Of a stretch of DNA of 7,313 bases, positions 5,868 through 7,313 are shown piece by piece. A program made the translations under genes and the position numbers. How positions within the stretch are numbered: the stretch's first letter is position 1; each line of letters starts with the position of its first letter. The stretch is from Gammaproteobacteria bacterium. GTDB taxonomy: Bacteria; Pseudomonadota; Gammaproteobacteria; Chromatiales; Chromatiaceae. The notes below the pieces were generated by a model, which had not been told where the DNA came from, made no database searches, and was given only the letters and a program-made list of their open reading frames with translations. The stretch spans positions 1 to 7,313 of the forward strand of contig VMDJ01000087.1 of NCBI GenBank assembly GCA_008080925.1, read 5' to 3'.

Positions 5868-6337
5868 TGAGTGCTCAACTTAAAACGCCATTGGTTCGAC
5901 TGCGTGCTATGCAAATTGAAGACTTAGATAAAGTCTTTGAAAACGAAATTATTTCTTATACCCATCCGTGGACCAAAAACATTCTGCACGACTGTTTAAA
6001 GGTGAAATACCGCTGCATCGTTGCCGAGCGTGATGGTGAGCTGATTGGTCATGCTGTTATGTCAGCTGCTGTAGGTGAAGCACATCTGCTGAACATTGCG
6101 GTTATCCCAAGCGAACAAGGGCAGGGTATCGGTCGTAAATTGCTCCATCGCATGATTCGCATAGCACTCGAGGAAAGTGCCGACACCTTATTTCTTGAGG
6201 TTCGCCAATCAAACGAAGCTGCGAAGGTGCTCTACGAATCAGAAGGCTTCTGCGAGGTCGGGCAGCGCCGCGGCTACTACCCACACGATACTCATGATCG
6301 CGAAGATGCGATCGTCTACGCCAAGCCGTTGCTCTGA
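5867..6337 (+). CDS. rimI: Ribosomal protein S18-alanine N-acetyltransferase
   Basis: RimI is a GNAT-family enzyme that acetylates the N-terminal alanine of ribosomal protein S18 in the cytoplasm, using acetyl-CoA. The 156-residue protein aligns over its length with E. coli RimI (148 aa). The acetyl-CoA pyrophosphate loop is SEQGQGIGRKLL (82-93), following the beta-4 strand LLNIAVIP. LEVRQSNEAAKVLYESEGF (110-128) holds E111 and Y123, which match the catalytic base and acid positions E103 and Y115 of E. coli RimI. The C-terminal RGYYP and REDAIVYAKPL are typical of RimI rather than of general acetyltransferases. The ATG overlaps the previous stop (TAATG) and no strong Shine-Dalgarno sequence is seen, so its translation probably depends on coupling to the gene upstream. 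prfC follows nearby; in E. coli, yjjG lies between rimI and prfC. Confidence 0.93.
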   Translation: MSAQLKTPLVRLRAMQIEDLDKVFENEIISYTHPWTKNILHDCLKVKYRCIVAERDGELIGHAVMSAAVGEAHLLNIAVIPSEQGQGIGRKLLHRMIRIALEESADTLFLEVRQSNEAAKVLYESEGFCEVGQRRGYYPHDTHDREDAIVYAKPLL

Positions 6338-6342
6338 TCGCG

Positions 6343-6348
6343 TATAAT
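6343..6348 (+). promoter_or_regulatory. Consensus -10 element (TATAAT) upstream of prfC
   Basis: A perfect TATAAT lies 6-11 nt after the rimI stop, flanked on both sides by CGCG. Transcription would start near 6355, about 26 nt before the prfC ATG. No convincing -35 is seen at 16-18 bp, where the rimI 3' end lies (GCCAAG is the best at 17 bp), and there is no TGn extension. The promoter is therefore supported mainly by its -10 and position. Confidence 0.55.
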
Positions 6349-6380
6349 CGCGCCTTTTATCTCCGACCCTTTCTCGAGAA

Positions 6381-7313
6381 ATGGCTGAACTACGCGCAGA
6401 AATCGAAAAACGCCGCACCTTTGCGATCATTTCGCACCCGGACGCCGGTAAAACCACCCTGACTGAAAAGTTGCTGTTATTCGGGGGTGCGATTCAGCTT
6501 GCCGGTACGGTTAAAGGCCGTAAAGCCGCTCGCCATGCGACCTCAGACTGGATGGAGCTCGAAAAAGAGCGTGGTATCTCGGTGACCTCATCGGTGATGC
6601 AGTTCCCGCATAAAGGTCGTGTGATGAACCTGCTCGATACCCCGGGACACGAAGACTTCTCAGAAGATACTTACCGCACACTCACCGCCGTTGACTCTGC
6701 CTTGATGGTGATCGACGTGGCAAAGGGTGTAGAGGAACGCACCATCAAGTTGATGGATGTTTGTCGTCTCCGCGATACCCCAATCATTACCTTTATCAAC
6801 AAGCTCGACCGTGAAGGTCGTGAGCCTATCGAGCTACTCGATGAGGTTGAAGAGGTCCTTAAGATTAAGTGCGCACCGATCACCTGGCCGATTGGTATGG
6901 GTAAGCGTCTTAAAGGTGTTATCGATCTGCGTGATGAAACTGTTCATTTATACGATGCAGAACATGGCGGCAAAAAACAAAGCGGTGAAAAGATCCAAGG
7001 TCTCGACAATCCACGTTTGCGTGAGCTGTTAGGCGATATGGTTGATGAGCTCGTCGATGAGATTGAGCTTGTACGTGGCGCAAGCCATGAGTTTGATCAT
7101 GACGCTTATCTGCGTGGTGAAATGACGCCTGTTTTGTTTGGCTCTGCGATCAACAACTTTGGTGTGGAAGAGCTGCTTGATGCCTTTGCTGATTACGCGC
7201 CAGCACCAGCCACGCGTGAGGCGGTGCAACGTGCCGTCGACCCTGCGGAAGATAAATTTTCAGGCTTTGTGTTTAAGATCCAAGCGAATATGGATCCAGC
7301 ACACCGTGACCGC
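6381..7313 (+). CDS. prfC: Peptide chain release factor 3 (RF3), 3'-truncated by the window
   Basis: RF3 is the translational GTPase that removes RF1 or RF2 from the ribosome after termination. The first 311 codons are present without a stop; full-length RF3 is about 527-530 residues, so roughly 59% is here. The N-terminus (MAELRAEIEKRRTFAIISHP) is typical. The GTPase motifs are all intact: G1 SHPDAGKT at 18-25, G2 RGISVTSS at 64-71, G3 DTPGHEDF at 86-93, G4 NKLD at 140-143 and G5 GSA at 254-256. The DWMELEKERGISVT segment and the Phe-rich FSGFVFKIQANMDPAHRDR end (293-311), opening domain II, distinguish it from EF-G. Only a weak GAG (6376-6378) precedes the ATG at 6381, but the protein start fits the family. 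It likely has its own promoter (TATAAT at 6343). Confidence 0.97.
   Translation, partial: MAELRAEIEKRRTFAIISHPDAGKTTLTEKLLLFGGAIQLAGTVKGRKAARHATSDWMELEKERGISVTSSVMQFPHKGRVMNLLDTPGHEDFSEDTYRTLTAVDSALMVIDVAKGVEERTIKLMDVCRLRDTPIITFINKLDREGREPIELLDEVEEVLKIKCAPITWPIGMGKRLKGVIDLRDETVHLYDAEHGGKKQSGEKIQGLDNPRLRELLGDMVDELVDEIELVRGASHEFDHDAYLRGEMTPVLFGSAINNFGVEELLDAFADYAPAPATREAVQRAVDPAEDKFSGFVFKIQANMDPAHRDR

Noticed and set aside
6757..7032. Plus-strand 91-codon open frame inside prfC
   Set aside because: Out of frame with the intact RF3 reading frame (6381-7313) and with no recognisable domain.
1..7313. A wholly new multi-gene system, defence island or mobile element
   Set aside because: All larger genes belong to well-known housekeeping or biosynthetic families with typical lengths and order. 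No transposase, integrase, toxin-antitoxin pair, direct-repeat array or foreign-looking composition was seen.

Overview
The window looks like ordinary chromosomal DNA from a gammaproteobacterium with G+C near 50% by eye. The protein sequences resemble their Escherichia coli and Pseudomonas counterparts, and the sets ilvI-ilvH-ilvC-pssA and rimI/prfC are familiar in that class. I cannot place it to genus. All genes are on the + strand, tightly packed, with no mobile element, CRISPR array, rRNA or tRNA that I can see.

Region 1 (1-2606) is branched-chain amino acid biosynthesis: the C-terminal part of the acetohydroxyacid synthase large subunit, its regulatory small subunit (1-nt overlap), ketol-acid reductoisomerase, then a clear rho-independent terminator. 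Together these turn pyruvate (or pyruvate plus 2-ketobutyrate) into the dihydroxyacid precursors of valine, leucine and isoleucine. The first 50 bases form a perfect inverted repeat that does not fit the gene family and is probably a fold-back artefact at a contig end.

Region 2 (2605-3372) is pssA, phosphatidylserine synthase. It starts directly after the ilvC terminator, with a -10-like element so close to the ATG that the mRNA may be leaderless.

Region 3 (3373-5186) is leuA, which commits 2-ketoisovalerate to leucine. Its 266-nt upstream region holds a promoter-like pair, a 33-codon leucine-rich leader ORF (9 Leu) and several potential hairpins. I interpret it as a leucine-responsive transcription attenuator, and it is the most interesting signal in the window.

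Region 4 (5208-6337) holds a family 4-like uracil-DNA glycosylase homologue with altered active-site motifs, then rimI (ribosomal protein S18 N-acetyltransferase, 1-nt overlap). Both may be co-transcribed with leuA, since no terminator is visible between them.

Region 5 (6343-7313) is a TATAAT element and the first 311 codons of prfC (release factor 3), cut by the window end. I see no wholly new system here. The points worth a second look are the leuA leader, the possibly leaderless pssA, the divergent glycosylase-like protein and the terminal palindrome.
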